A DNA stretch of 64,000 nt from Odontesthes bonariensis (lineage: Eukaryota; Chordata; Actinopteri; Atheriniformes; Atherinopsidae). The DNA lies in the NCBI RefSeq assembly GCF_027942865.1, contig NC_134510.1, positions 25,537,209-25,601,208 of the forward strand, read 5' to 3'. The notes under the pieces were generated by a model that did not search any database, was not told the DNA's origin, and saw only the letters and a list, made by a program, of their open reading frames with translations. The position numbers and the translations under genes are program-made. Positions 34,801 to 49,800 of this stretch are shown in pieces. Every line of letters starts with the position of its first letter. The first letter of the stretch is position 1.

Positions 34801-37800
34801 TTAAACTGAAAGGTAAATGGTAGCTATAACTGTCAAACAAAAGCTGAGAAAAGTCTGATAATTCCCTCTGAAATGTAGTGGAGTACCAATATGAAGAAGC
34901 ATAAGCTATGATCACTCAAATTAAAGAGCTAGTCTGCGAGTCTACTATGAAAAGGTTTTATTAATGTATTATTTTGTTTTAGTTTTTCTAATACTGTACA
35001 CTGCAACACGTCCCACATCCCTATCTGAAACACTTCACCTTTGACCTCTTCAAGGCCCGCTCCTGAAAACCCAAGTCTGATCAGATGGGTCAAGTGGCCC
35101 AGCTAAAATAAGGCATCGTTGGTTACAAACGTGGATAGCATTAATGATGGTTGAAGCCATCTGGCTTCTGACGTGAAGTCATCGCAGTAGAAATGCGATA
35201 ATACCACCAATGTCCTCAAGGCTCTGACTTACTACTACAAAGTGACTAAGAACATCTCCATGGCACTAGAAGAAAATGAACGTGGAAAATGAACTCACGG
35301 TTGCTTAAATTATTTACAGACGGCCGCTTTGCTCCAATAAATTCCTGATTTTTATAACTGCAAACAAAATCACCATCCAAGTAACTTAAAGACAACGTCT
35401 CTGTAGTAAATGAACAATGATCTCCCACAGAGAAAGTTTGAAGCAGCAAAATGTCTTGCACATTTTCTCACATGGACAGGAACTGGAACTTTGCATGTAA
35501 CCCTGCTGACTGTCTAATTAGCTAAATTCCCTTTCTCTGACAGTGTGGTTCTCCTGACAGCAGTTTCAAAGTTTAAAAGAAAGAGTTGATGTTCTTCAAA
35601 GAAAACACACTTCAGTCCAATCATCTTTCAAGAATCACTTTGCATGTCCACCTGTCCTGTTATGGTTCTTTCTGTCTCCAGTTAGGCCAACATCTGTGGC
35701 AATTTTGGCTGGATGCAGAAAGAAGAGTCGTCCATTCAGTTACATACGGTCTATGGTTACGTAGGTTACCCCCGTTATAAGTCCAGTGCTGAACTGGATC
35801 TGCCAGAAAGAGTCAAAGAGAGCATGCACTGCTCTGATGGGTGGTGTTGATAGGCTGAGTCAGACAGCAGATCTGGTCCAGATACAATACATCTGTGTAT
35901 TTTCCACATATGTGCTGCAATGCAATGCTAACAGCTAACAGCCAACTGAGCAGATGTTGCACTTACGCAAAGGAGTGACATGAAGACACAGTAAATCACA
36001 CTTTGTGTATTAGCTTCAACTCTCTTATTGGTTTTTCACAATTGCTGATTGTTTCTCAGCATTTTAACATAACTCTGGCTACATACAGATCAAAGCTGAA
36101 GTTAGCACATAGTTTGCATATAAAAGATGGATGCTGCCGCACTTTTTGAAAAGTGTGTGTGGAAGTGCCTCAAAGTGTATCAACACTGATGGGAGCCAGG
36201 AGCTGGCTCCGATAGGCTTTAATTCATAAAGCGTCAAACTGTCTCTTGAAATATCAAGTCAGTGAGTCATTATTGAGCCATTAGCTAAATCAGCTCCTTC
36301 TGATCAGTATCCCGGGGTTCTTCTTACAAATAATTCCATCATCAAGTAGATCATAGGCTGTAAACACTGTCCTGTTGCTGTGTGGAGATTTTCACAGACA
36401 TAATGAGCTATAATGAGGTCATCAAGTCTGTCAGATGGCAGGTGTGCATCAGGACAGAACATCAAGCTAGCTTTGCTTATGACTAAGAAATTTTAGTTTT
36501 AGAAAATGCAGCTCTAGTGAGGAAATTATGGTGGACAGCAAGGAAGCTCCTCAGTCCACTTAGTTTAGTTTGAGTGTGTGCTTTGCTAGTGACTAGGTAG
36601 GTACTATGCAGCTGTGTAACATGATGAGGTGAGAAAGGAGCGTCATAAAATTAAGTGTCTTCTTTTCCCCTCCCTTTGACATGAACTTCAGGTTTGGTAA
36701 TTTTACAAATCTTATACTTGAACAACAAGCTAAATAAACGACTGAAGCATAGTTAAAAATCTTAAAAGCGTCATGTATCCTCTCTGAGAGCTTCAAAAGG
36801 AACTTAGTTGTAAAAGTACAAACAGCAGCGATGCTGTGAATCATAAGCTGTCAACTCCATCACCTCCATCCTCATCATGTGGCTTTTTGCCTCCCCTTTA
36901 GTCAGGTTGTGTTGCTGTTTCCCAACCGCAGCTAACAGCAGGGTGGTGTGAGTGGATTTTAATGCCTCCACATCAGTGTGTGTGTGTGCGAGGGGGATCA
37001 TCAGTACAGTAGTCATTTACACACCGGTGTTCCCCGCAGCAATGGTGATTATTTAGTGAAGTCCACACATTGTGGTCGCTGTGCATCACACAAAAACGCT
37101 GCTTGATGTCTGTCTGATGCTCTGCTGCCCATCAGATGTTTTCCATCTAAAGCTACAGTCAGCTGTGTGCTATTAGGAAATTTAAAGTGCACTTTACTGC
37201 TTCAGCTGTGTTTCTTATTATTATGCTCCTGTCTATTTCCTGCACTTTTATATGCACTGAAACCGTATTGCGCTTACATTGAGCATAATGTACTGCAGAT
37301 TTGATTTCAGTTCTTATAATGATGTAATCACATACAGAGTGAAGGTTGATGAAGTGGTTCGTGTCTCCCCCTCATGGACTGCAATGTAATGTTAGTCAGG
37401 GTTGTCTTCTTTTTTTAGTCTCAGTATCTGAGAGCTCTGTGAATAAGAAAATTACGTTGCAGTTAACCTCTTGAAAATGTTTAATCTGAGCCTTCGATCA
37501 TATGTGGATCATTTTTAAACCCAGCTGCCTTTCGACGTTCACATTTGTCAGTTTTAAATGCAAAGCACATACAGACACAGGCACACATTCCTCCTTTCCC
37601 CCCTGCTTTCTAATCTGGGTCACATACTTTGTGGGAGATTGGGTCATACCATTCCTCTTTGGTTTGAGGGGATTTGATGAACATCTGGCCTGTGCCTTAA
37701 TCTGAATATTTGAATAACAGAAAAGTGTGCGAACGTGTCGCGATGTTTAAGGTTTCGAATATTTTTCTCCCTGGAGCTTAACTCGTACGCTAAGATTCTT

Positions 37801-40800
37801 TTTCCCTATCATCTCTTGATTCCTTCTCCTGCGGTCCGCTGTTGGTATGCTCACCCAGGGCACACACATCACATCCTGGCCTGCTCTATCTCCTTCTGTC
37901 ACATTCATTTAAAATGTACATACACACTGAATTAAACATTACATTTATGCCTCTGTTATCTGTTCTTCTATCCCTCTTTTTCTCTCCTGCTGTCAAATGT
38001 TCGCCCTCACAATGTTCTCATGCTTCTCCCCCCCCCCCCCCCCCCCCTTTGCAGTGTTGCCATTGGCATCGGTTTCTATGGCAACAGCGAGGCTAATGAT
38101 GGGATGTATCAGTTGACCTCGTCTCTTCTCACAGCCAATTATACGCTAGCTTCCATCGATCTGCTGGTGAGTGCTGCTCTCTGCAAGTAAAATGTCATGC
38201 AGAGGATCTGCCCTGATTCATGCTGTTCATATGCGTGTGGGAGTTACAGAGAGGGAGGATGTGTTCGCACGTACATGTGGTTTACCCAGAGAGGAAGAAA
38301 ATCAGATGCCAACTTCTGCTTTATTGATTTCCCTGTGGTTGAGCGGTGGTTTATGTGTCAGACAGATAAATGTCCGCCCTCCTCTCTGTTCTGCTGAGGA
38401 TGCAGGTCAGGAAAACTGTGTGAATGACACTTATGAGTGACAGCGGAGTAACAAGTAAACCCCTTCAGCTCTGTTTAAATCCCATTGCAGAAGTTCGCGT
38501 CTTAATAACTTAAATTCAAGAACGATTTTTAATCCGGATCTCATTAAACTGTGCCGGTAAATTAGATACACAGACATTTTGCTGAAAAATCGCGGCCCGT
38601 ATTTATAAAGTTACAAGTAACATTAAAGTTTACGTTTGTTTTGATGAAAGTGAACTTATGAATGTGAATATTGCTTTAACAGTAAAGTATCTGTCAATTT
38701 TATGCTGAGCATATGATCACTTTCAGTAGATGTGTAATTAGCCTCTAGGGATATATATATATACTTTTGGTCAGTTTTTTTAATATTGTACAAACAGAAA
38801 TATAAAACACAAGATATTTAAATGAAAACAAAACAACCAGCAATAGGATTTTATTGCGTTTTTGTCACTGTTGCCAAGTGGGACAGGAAATTGAGTTGCA
38901 CTATTATTCAGTAATAATTATCCAAAGGTTTGTTTATGTTACATTAAGATTTTACCATACAGTTGACATTTTGTGCTTTTTAAAAAGTAGAATGAATCAG
39001 TTTTTAATAATATCCTCATTCAAATGTGAAATCTCTATGTTATTTCCATCTAACTGACATTAATTTAAATCAAATTGAAATCACTAAATGAGCAAGACCT
39101 AAATTTCGTTCTACTTTACTTGAGTATGTATGAATACGGATAAAAATGATGTTAAATATTGTGCATGTATCTAGTCCTGTGTATTTGCACTCATGTAAGA
39201 TACAAGGATAAATTGAAATTAAATTGAATGTTACATATATAATCTTTGAATTAATCTAAACAGGTATTTAATATCATTGCACAACTGTCCTGAATAATAA
39301 GCTGAAACTGGATGGACATTAAAGCTTAAAACTTACTTTTCTGACTTTGACTTATTGTATCAGATTAACTAGTGACTCATGACACAGACGTTACAGAAAT
39401 GATAAAAGAGACCTTTGCACCAACAGTGAGGGGATTCGATAGATCTGTTAGGGGAAAGTCCGACTGCATATCCATACAAAGCTGTTTCGGATGATCACAT
39501 TTCTGTTCTGTTCGGTGAGGTCTCTTTCAGAATGGACAATGTCCTCCATCCATACGGTGCGATGGGTCACCAAATGGTTTTTGATTGTTATCAAAATGAC
39601 ATAAATAACTTTCTGACATTTTAGAAAGAGACTCCCACTGCCAACATCTAAACACCAAATCAAGGAATATCTTTTTGAAAAATGGTGTTTTCATCCCTTC
39701 TGAAGGCTTCCAGGCCTCTTCTGGCAGCCCAGCGTCCCACTAAAATCACTATCTTGATTTTTTATTTCCTGTAATTTGTCATTTTAAGTAATTTGAACTG
39801 TCTTCTAAGTGCAGACTTCCAGTTTTCTAAGTTTGTTACATGCAGGATATGATCACTGACCTCTTGGCTGTGTTATAGATTACGCGGACCAAGCATTAGC
39901 ATCCACTCTATATCTCCACATCTCAACCACTCTGGCCAGCTGTGATTTTAAAAGCGTTCTGAGCGTCATTGAGTCTGTTTTGTGGTTTTTGTCCCACTTA
40001 ACTCCCCTCACGTTCTCCCTTCCTCCCCCTCCAGATTTCAGACACAATTACTGGACTGCAGCTCTCCGTCTCCGGCCCTCTAACCTCTATGGAGGAGCTG
40101 TTTTCCGGCAGTAAACCTTTCCTGGTGTCGACACGCAACTGCCGGAGGTTATCTGAGAACGTCATAAACCTTCTCTCCTCCATCTCCATGGCTCGGTCCA
40201 GCGCAGACGCAGGGCTGGGGAATGACAGCAGTGTCAGTGGGGCATCCATCACTCCTCTAACACCTGTTCCGCCCTCCGTGGCTCCTACAGTGGTGCCTTC
40301 CAGCAGCTTATTGCCCAACCCATTCTCACCTGGCTGGGCTGCCAACACGCTGATGGTCAACGAGGACTACAGGTAACGCGGAACATTCAAATACGGGCTT
40401 GTCTCTGAGTAGTCTCCCAAAAATAATTAAAAAGAAGGATGGAATTGATGCTTATTAGAAAGAGGACTGACAGTGTTGTAGCTGAGGATGCAGAAATGTC
40501 AACTCAGTCTACCAGCAGCACACAATTCAAAACAGCCTACATGAATAATACAGTTTCCAGTTTTAAATGAATAATTCATTATTGACGCAACATTTTCTAG
40601 AGTTGCTCTAGAGCAGGTATTTCAAGCTAATTCCAACTGTCCACATCACTGCTACTAAACTATGTAGTCCTTTCCCGAAAATCTAGAATAATCTACTACG
40701 ATGATATCACCCTGATTAATATCAGATTTGACAGAGTTTAATGATTCAGTTTACAAGAATAAATGCTCCTCAAACTTCAGTCTGCTGCTTCACCAATAAA

Positions 40801-43800
40801 AGTCAACACTGGCAGCTTCCTCTCAGTTTGTGTAAACATTGTCGGAAGCTGTTTGTGTTCTTTAATTGCTTTCAGTTTGACTTTTATTAGCGTTGCTTAT
40901 AAAACTCTCTCTTAGAAATCTCTTTTTCATGATACGGAATTAGGCTTTGTCAAAAACAGGTGCTAGTAATGTCTGAATATTTTGTGCCGCTTCATCTATC
41001 TACAGACTTTTTCTCAAATGAATAAGAGCTGAGTTGACAAAACCCTTTTGGTTGTTTTGTAGATCCTCACATTTGCGCACCCTGGTCTCGTATTGCTGTA
41101 AGAGAGGCAGAGACAAATATCCTGGCAAGCCTCTCATAAATGTTGCACGTTTATTAAGATGAGCTTGTTGAAGTATATATTTCTTTGATTATAAGATGAT
41201 TTCCCTCTTAGTAGGTTCATGGTATACTTTTATGTTGTGCGTTCCACAATGGACTCGTTATAATTGATGAATAAATACCACAAGCATATACTTGTAATGA
41301 TAAATACTGTCCATTAAGTAATAACAGTGTTCTCGTAAACGGACATCATCCTTGTCTTTTAACTGCATGAGGCTGAATAAGGTTGAAGCTCCTCCTGAGT
41401 CCTACTGTGTCTATATTAGCTTATAAATAAGATACAAATATCTCACATCTGCAGAATCCTAATAATCTTTTTACACGTCTCAGCAGTTTTATATCAGGGA
41501 ACTTCGCATAATAAGTAATTTAATCCCGGATGAAGTGGAAGAATCTACAAAGAAAGGAGGTATAATCTGCACACATGTACTTAACAAAGATAGAGACAGT
41601 TCTTCTGAATTATTTTATGGATTTGGCTTTCAGATTTAATAGCTTTCTGGTGAAAACCCTACTTACTTTGCCTCTCTGTGCATCTAAGATAATTTAAATG
41701 AAAAAGAGTCCTTCTTTGCTCCTGCAGCTTTTAACTCATGTCCAGCTCAGACCAAATAATTCATTCAAAAACTTCTTTTCAGTTTATGACACGTTGCAGA
41801 TTCAAACTCTAAACCAAATACTTTCCTAGGAGCAATTTTAAATGTCTTTTTTTTTTTTTTTTTTAAGTTTGGTCATTGGAGCTAAATGTGCTAAATGTGC
41901 TAAATGCAATACTTTCTAAGTCTCACCAATGAGTCATTTCCAGTGGTTTGAAATCTAAACCCCTAAAGATTACTGATTACTGTTTTCACAATAAGTAGAA
42001 ACCCACAGTTTGACATTTCTCAAGTGTATATTTTCCCAAGAATAATTGCTTTAATTGAGGGGACAAAAAGACAAAAGAAATTTGCAAAACCAAAGCACTT
42101 TTACAGTTGAAATGCCTTTATTCTTATGTCTGAAAAAGACACCCAGATGCAGCTGTTTGTGCCCGCACAGATAGATGGTGCGTTCAGTGGTTTGTTCACG
42201 TCTTGCACAAGGGTAAGCTGTTGGGTAATGATACGGTGAAATGGAGGGAATGACTTTCTGAAGCTTTTTTCACTTAGTTGCTCAGAGGCTCAGGTGACTA
42301 CAGTCAAACAAATGATTACATTTTGATTTGATTCATAGTTTGTTTTACATGAACAACAGGACAACAACAAGACCTTGTCCTTGGTTAGGCTTCTAAGGAA
42401 AACAAAAGAAGGAGAGGATAAACAAAATCAAACAATGGTAAAGCCGTACACAGAGCAGCATTATGAAAGAGGCAGCAACAACAGTGAAAGACAAACAAAC
42501 GAAATGTGAGAAAAAAGTATAAACCAACACCTGATTGTGTGCCGTTTATACAGCAGCAGAATATCTCAGTGTTTGTCCAAACCAAGCTAAATTTGTGTAA
42601 GAGTTTCTTGTTGTTTTCATTCATGTTCCATAATTGTGGGCTTTTACATTAGAAACGGGATTGCCCAACTGTTGTTTTATAACAGATTTACAGTCTCCAA
42701 TAACTGCTTCTCCTTGAAGTTACTCGGTTGGACACTGACACCCTTCGATGTAGCATGTGCAGAGACGTCTCTCAACCACATCCACATGTGGAGATGTCAC
42801 TTCATTACATAAGATATTGAAATATGTTAATGTGTTTTCATGAATTCATTGACCTCATTAAATAGGTATTTCTACATCAAAGTTTTTCATCTCTGTGTGG
42901 TCTCTACACACCGGCCTCTTTATCAGGCACACCTGTGAAAATGAATGCATTCCAACACAACATATCAGCCATAATTTGCACTATTATGGAGCGTGTATTT
43001 TTTCATTTTAATTCTATTTTATGTTCATTCTGAAAATCCACACCAATAACATACGCACACCCCCACCTTCATTAAAAAACAACCTCCACCTTTCTGACAA
43101 TGCCAACAGATTCTTCCTAAATGGGGATTTCAAGGCAGGGAAATAAAAAAAAAAATCTGGAAGGGTTAGTTGATTCGTTATTTCATCAACTAAACATTCA
43201 AATTCAGTTAGTCCTATCACATACAGACTGGTGAAGCCTTCCTTTCTAAGTGCCTTGTACAGAAAATCCCAACAAAAACTCGGCAGCATTAGCGATCGCT
43301 CTAACTGAAAACCATCGGGGCAGCCTCACAGTGGTTGCTTGTTTGACACTGAATACCATGTGTGAAAATGGCTTATATAATTGTCTTTGTGTGTGTTCGT
43401 GCAAAACCATATGAGTAAACCAAAAAAAAGAGAGGTTTTTATTTTCAATTTTTGGTCAAGAATTTCCCTGCATCCGCTTTATGTGGTGCATTTGTGTTTT
43501 ACAGGTGGCTCTCGTATGTGTTGCTGCTGCTGCTTGACCTTATAGTGTGTCTGTTCATCCTGCTGGGACTGGCTAAGCAAGCCCGCTGGCTGCTCATCCT
43601 GTGAGTAAACACACTCTCGTATCTCCAGACACAAACCACACAACACTGGACTGATGGTCAGAGTGTCCTCTTGGCTGAGCAGTTTGTGCTGTCCTCCCCC
43701 CCTACAGGATGACCATGCTGGCATGGCTGGCTCTCTTCTTGAGCTGGGGCTCCCTGGGCTTGGAGACAGCCTCTGTGGTGGTGAGTAGAACCAGAGAAAC

Positions 43801-46800
43801 CGCTGTGGTGAGCAGTGCCAGGGCTCCAGGAATAGGAAGTGAATGGGAGAGAAGACGGCTTTAGAAGGCCGACCCCTGATGGCAGGCCTGTGTGAAGTCT
43901 GTGCATGTTAGTGCGGGATTTCTGTTCCCATTGTGCTAAACCGTGAAAAGACCTGCCTCCTAGGGAACTCTGCGGTTATGGCAGAAGATCAAATAGGCAG
44001 GAAAATGGGGCAGAGATTAAAGATTCAATGAGCGTGTGCATGTTTGTGAACAAAGCGTGTTTGTGCGCTGGAGTGCGTGTTTCACACGCAAGTGTGCTCG
44101 CAAGTTTGTGGGCGTTTGAAAAGTAAAGACAGAGAAGAGAATGCCTTTCAGCAAGAGTGAGGAGGGGAGAGGAAGAGCGGGAGAGTGCATCTTGAGATCA
44201 CTTTTAGAGAAGGAGAGACTGAAAGAGTGGGCACACAATCAGCTTGCTGTCAACAGAGCAGGCTCGAAGCAGTGCTGTGCCTCGGCCACTTTTGCATTTA
44301 CACAAAACATGCAAAGAGGTGTGAGTGTAATGTTGAGCTTAGGTCCAGGTGGGCTTTGACATTGCTATGCAACGCTATGACAAGACATCAGTGCGTCATT
44401 CCTAATTGGCAACCCAATCGAGAAACCTTTAACACTGTGACATTTATCGGGGATAAAGGCAACGTTTATATCACCAACAGAAGACAATATATTTAGTTAT
44501 GAAGTGAAGTCATTCTCTCTGAGGGGAAGGAGGCTTTGATCTGTGTGAGAAGGGGCTTCTGATAAGTTTAAGAGTCTCTGTGTTATGTGGGGCTGGCGGG
44601 AGATGTCCCAAAGCATGTGGGTCCACACAGAGCTGCTCTGTCCCTGGTCATTGACAGGGAAACAATGGGCCAGCTGTGGGCTGGCCCACTCCATCCTGCC
44701 ATGGGTCATTGCTTTCCCAATCAAGTCGCCAGGCTCTCTGTGTGGCTCTCGCTCCCTCTTCTGGTGGGGCAATTTCCAGCTGAGCGATCAAGGGTGCTCC
44801 ATCTCTGAACTGAATTGCATCCTCTTTAAAAGTAGGCCACTGGGCACAGTTTTATACAGACATGATGAGCAAAGAGTTGTTAAAAGAGTTGATGATCTAA
44901 CGGAAAATCAGTTCCAGAACAGCATGTGATGCAGGCAGATCGATACCCGCCACCATATTTTACACTGCAGTCAGATATCTGCAAAGTAAGTGTGTCAGTC
45001 GGTCAGCGAGTCTACTAGCATTTTCCCCTGTGATCATTTTCTCTTTCCCTCCCTTTCTGGCCCCATCCGTCTGTCTCTCCCTCTATTTCCCTCCCTGTCA
45101 CTCTTGCTGCGTTGCCAGGCTCTCAGCGACTTCTGCTCTGATCCAAACACATTCGTCCTCAACTCCACCCAGTTCAACACGGGGACCAGCTCAGGTAGCG
45201 CATCAATGTCCAAGCAGCAATTTCTGGAAGAGCTAGTTGTTTTCCATGTCTACCGTGCACTTGATTTACCCAAATGCGCTTTTGTTTGCAGAATCTGATA
45301 CAGAATGACAGATGAATGTTTTTTTTCTATTGTGCACTGATCTTTTGTGTACTGCTGTTTTGCCCGTCATTCAGATGTGCTGGACTATTATCTGACCTGC
45401 AGCAGGCGCATGAACAGTCCATTCCAGCAGGTAATGTGATCTCTGTCAGTCACAAGCTCACACATCAGCACACTAGACTGAAGGCATGTAGCTCACACAC
45501 TTAGCTCTTGTGAAAGGGTCAAATGTCAGACTTTCTGAAGGGCAGGAAGGATGGGATGCACAGTTCTCCTCACGTTCAAACACACAAACAGCTGAACATT
45601 CAGAATGATAAAAATGGTATGTTTGAGCAGCAATGCAAAATAACAACTCTCGATTCCACTGATTCCGCTGACTTGTTGGATTTAGCTGATGACCCAGTCG
45701 CAGAGGGCCCTCTCAAATATTCACACACACCTTTCCAGTCTGGATAGAAATGCCATCCCGCAGTTCCCCAAAGCTGAGGTATGTGAATAATTTGTGCACA
45801 AGAAATAACACTTTATGCTACAAGTGAACCGTCTTGTCAGGGATTTTCTCACATTTGGCAGTTTTGTGTTGCTTGCAGAAATCACTCAGGGAGGTTCAAC
45901 AGATACTCAACTCCACAGAGGGCAACTTTCATCAGCTGGTGGCACTGCTCAACTGCCGGGGCCTCAACAAGGCAACTATGAATGAGGAGTAAAAACTCAT
46001 TCTAAAGCCAATGCGTCGATACTTTCCTGTAGATTCATGTCTTTGTTTTTCTGTCATTTTGTTTTAGGACTACATTGACTCCATAAAAGGCTTGTGTTAT
46101 GATGGGATGGAGGGATTGCTCTACCTCTCCCTTTACTCTTTCCTCTCTGCTTTGGCCTTCACTGCTATTCTCTGCTCCCTGCCTGGTGCCTGGAGGAGCT
46201 TCCCCAGGTGAGAAACAGTGGGCCTGTGTGTGCATTCAGATGCCTCTGTTGCACCCCAGAGATGTACACAAAAGAAATGTGCGTGGTGAAGGTTTTGCTC
46301 TCTCTGCTGCAATAAATAATTTATAGGGAAAGTAGAACAAAGGCCGTAATATTTCCTATCCATAAACACTGTCAAAGTAGAAATTCTGGCATGCAGTGTA
46401 GTCTGATCTTTGATTGAGGGTAATACATGTCTCCAGTATTTGGAGAGATGTTTATGTCTCTGTTTCACCATTCACAAAGAATGTGCAGCTGCCCCCTCCC
46501 AGCACATTATGATTTATACATGCAGGCCTTTCAATATGCAATACAATGCTAGCAGGCATTTATTGCCCAATGAAAGCTGGAGTGTTTTCCAGGGAGCCGT
46601 GCCTCCAATAAAAGCTTGAGGTTTGGCTCTCTTTATGGCACTTCAGATGGATTTATCTTGGGAGTTTCAGTATTCTTTTATATAGAAGCAAAGTTATGAT
46701 AGATGAAGGGAAATAGTAGCTTCATATTCAAAACAACTTCAAAGAGGCTTATTCAAGGTGTTATCAGCCGACTGTAAGATACGGTCCTGTATTTGAGTTG

Positions 46801-49800
46801 TTGTAAGTGGTGGCCTTTGGCGGCTGTGCATAATATCTTTGAACTTTGTGTCCAAATCATCATAGCCGCTTTCGGACTGTAGGAACCTTTGGCAGTTCTA
46901 ATAACCTTTTAATCCGCGGGGCCGTTTTCTCCCGTGTTCGGACATACAAGAACTCGGGGCTTTCTCCCTGAGTTCCTATAACTATTTAGCTCCTTCTCCG
47001 AGGTCGGGTCTTTTCATAGTTCTTATAGAACGAATCTAACGGAGGTGTGTGGTGGTCGGTAGCTACGCCCCACGGCTGAAATGTTTCCTCAGACACAGAC
47101 ACAACCGGTGGGTGTTTAATAAGTTAAACTTACACTGGTCTCATTTGTCTGCAGCGCTCTGCTCTCCTTTCTTCCTTCATGAAATGAAAAAGAATAGTCT
47201 CCTGACTCTCTCTGTGAGCTTTTCCAGCCTCGATATTAGACGCCTGATGTAATTGTCCATTATTAATATCACCATCATGCAGACCATAAACACAGTGGCC
47301 TCCCCGCTCTCCATATTAGCTTCTTGGTGGTGTTTTTTCTACTCTCCTTACTTTTACCGTTTTGTTTTGTGTTTGAATGTAGCGCTAAACGGCTAACGGC
47401 TAACACGTCACTGAAGCAGACTGCTGCGCGCGGCGCATCAGTTCCTATCAGGTCCCGACTCGTGTGCGAATGCAGACTGAAACAGTTCCGCTGGGGAAGG
47501 ATAGTTATCAGAACGAAATTCGAGGAGGGTAGTTCTGATAACTACTTTCTTAGAACGGTCTGTCCGAAAGCGGCTATAAATGGTGACCAAGACATATGCG
47601 ATAAGTAACTGAATTTACCCAAGAGCCCTAGGAGAGCGGCATCTTATCACATGTTAAGTAAAATGCATATCCTGATAGACAGAAAGGCTGCACCCAGAAA
47701 CAAAATGACCAAAACTTAATGTTAATAACCGCAAGGAGACGTAAGCATGCAAATTATGACATGTCAACAGAAACACCATGAGACAAAAAATGTGGAAGAA
47801 AACAATCCCAAAGAAACGTCCAAAACAGTCAAATTGAGACTTGAAATGACCAAAATAAGACACAAAAGAGCCTTAAAGATACAAAGATTGACTTAGTTAG
47901 ACAAAAGCAACCATTAAGCGATTCCAAATGACCACAAAGATACTCCAAATAACACAGAGAAGGCCAAGAATGATAACACATTGATGCAAAACAATACAAA
48001 TGAGACAAAATAATAAATGTTACAGAAAAGGAGCAGACTACAGACTATCTACATGTTATTTTTGTGTCATTAGCCAAGACTTTACTCTAAGACCCTGCCA
48101 TCTAAACAGCATTTTCTGATCACCTTTACCCAAATAAATTAGTATTCAGAATAAGCAACAGTCAAATTAAGCTATGAGTATTCTTAGTCACTTTATGTTG
48201 ATGTGTATGCACATTTATCACACCATTACATCCTTTTGGAGGTTTTCACAGCATCTTGTGACACAAAGTGCTGTTTACAACAAATGCCTCGCATACTTTC
48301 CAGTTTCCAGGTCAGTTTATTACGATTGGCTTTTTGGCTTGGGTTTTATGAACATTCCTCATGCAGACATTTTCAGTGGCACAGAGGCCGTAATGTCGCC
48401 GTCAGTCATCAATCAGACTGTGTCTTGTAACGTGTAAAAAGGAATATGATATCCTATTATACAACTCAATTAAAAGGTCATAATCGCATCCTTGTCTTAT
48501 TTAGCTTGAGGTCAGTATTTGCTGTGCGCGCACACATAGCCAGAGGGATATACATGCCCGTGCCCTGTTGCCTGTTGTTTCATTATCTATTCATGCTTGT
48601 AAGATGTCTGATCATAAGAAAAATACATGAACTACAGTTCCGTGCAAAAGTTTTGAGCAGCGCCTTATTTCTTTATACATTGCCAGACAAACGGGACATA
48701 GCGGCAGCGATACATTGAAACAAGCAAATACATTCATGTAAATACAGTATAAAAGGCAGAAACACAGTTTGTACAATCTAACGACACTGAAACACAGCTT
48801 GGACCCTCTTAGACAAGCTTTCTTCTCATTTCTTTAAGCAGTCTTCAGGAATAGTTCTCCAGGCTTCTTGAAGCACATCCCAAAGCTCTTCTTTGGATGT
48901 TGGCTGCCTTTTGTTCCGTTCTCCATCAAGATAATTCCACACTGCTTCAATAATGTTGAGGTCTGGGCTCTGGAGGATTCATCCCTCCATAAGACCTGTT
49001 GCCACTGATTTTCAGTCCACTTCTTGTGCCTTTTCTCCCTGTTTCCCTTCTGTAAAAATGGTTTCCTGACAGCCACCCTTCCATGGAGACCATTTCTAAT
49101 GAGGCTTCAGTGAACAGTAGATGGATCCACTGAAGGTCCAGATGCATCTCTCAGGTTCTGTTTCAGATCTTTGCTGGATTTTTTTTACATTCAGATACTG
49201 TTCTGTACATCTGCGGAAGACAGATTTTTAGGCCTGACACTTCTTTCGTCCAGTTTCCTCAGATTTTTTAAGGACACACTGCACACCATGCTGAGATATG
49301 CCAAGTTTTCAGCTAATAGCTCTTTGGGAATCGATTTGTTGTTGCAAAAATTCTATTTTCTGTCTGTGAAACCATGTTATTGCTGACATTTTTTATAGAG
49401 GCAACTAAATAAATGGGACAAATAACAGGCTTGTTACAGGCTGCTAGTAACAAAGTGCCTAAAGATACAATTTTAATTAGTTCATTTGCTAAGTTGTTTG
49501 TTATCTGTAGACACAATTCTGGTTCAGCTCTTGAGTTAGGTGCTTTTTTTATGCTTGAATGATTCTTGGGTTAGAATTGATTGGCTTAACAAACAAAAAA
49601 ATACATTTGAAAATAGTCAGGAACGACTGGATTGAAAATAAGCCAATGTTAAATGAAAATCTTTGACACACTATCAGAAAATCTGGAGAACTACTGCTCA
49701 ACATGACTTTAGAAGATTACGAGACAGTCTGGCTCCTTGAAATGAAAAAATAAAGAAATGAAGGGTGGCCCTAGACTTTTCTGCGGTATTGTATTTAATA

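Noticed and set aside
45523-45747. Open frame that overlaps ttyh1 exon 9 in another phase
   Set aside because: The family motif QSQRALSNIH is read in a different phase with a good acceptor at 45685; this frame is a shadow plus intron.
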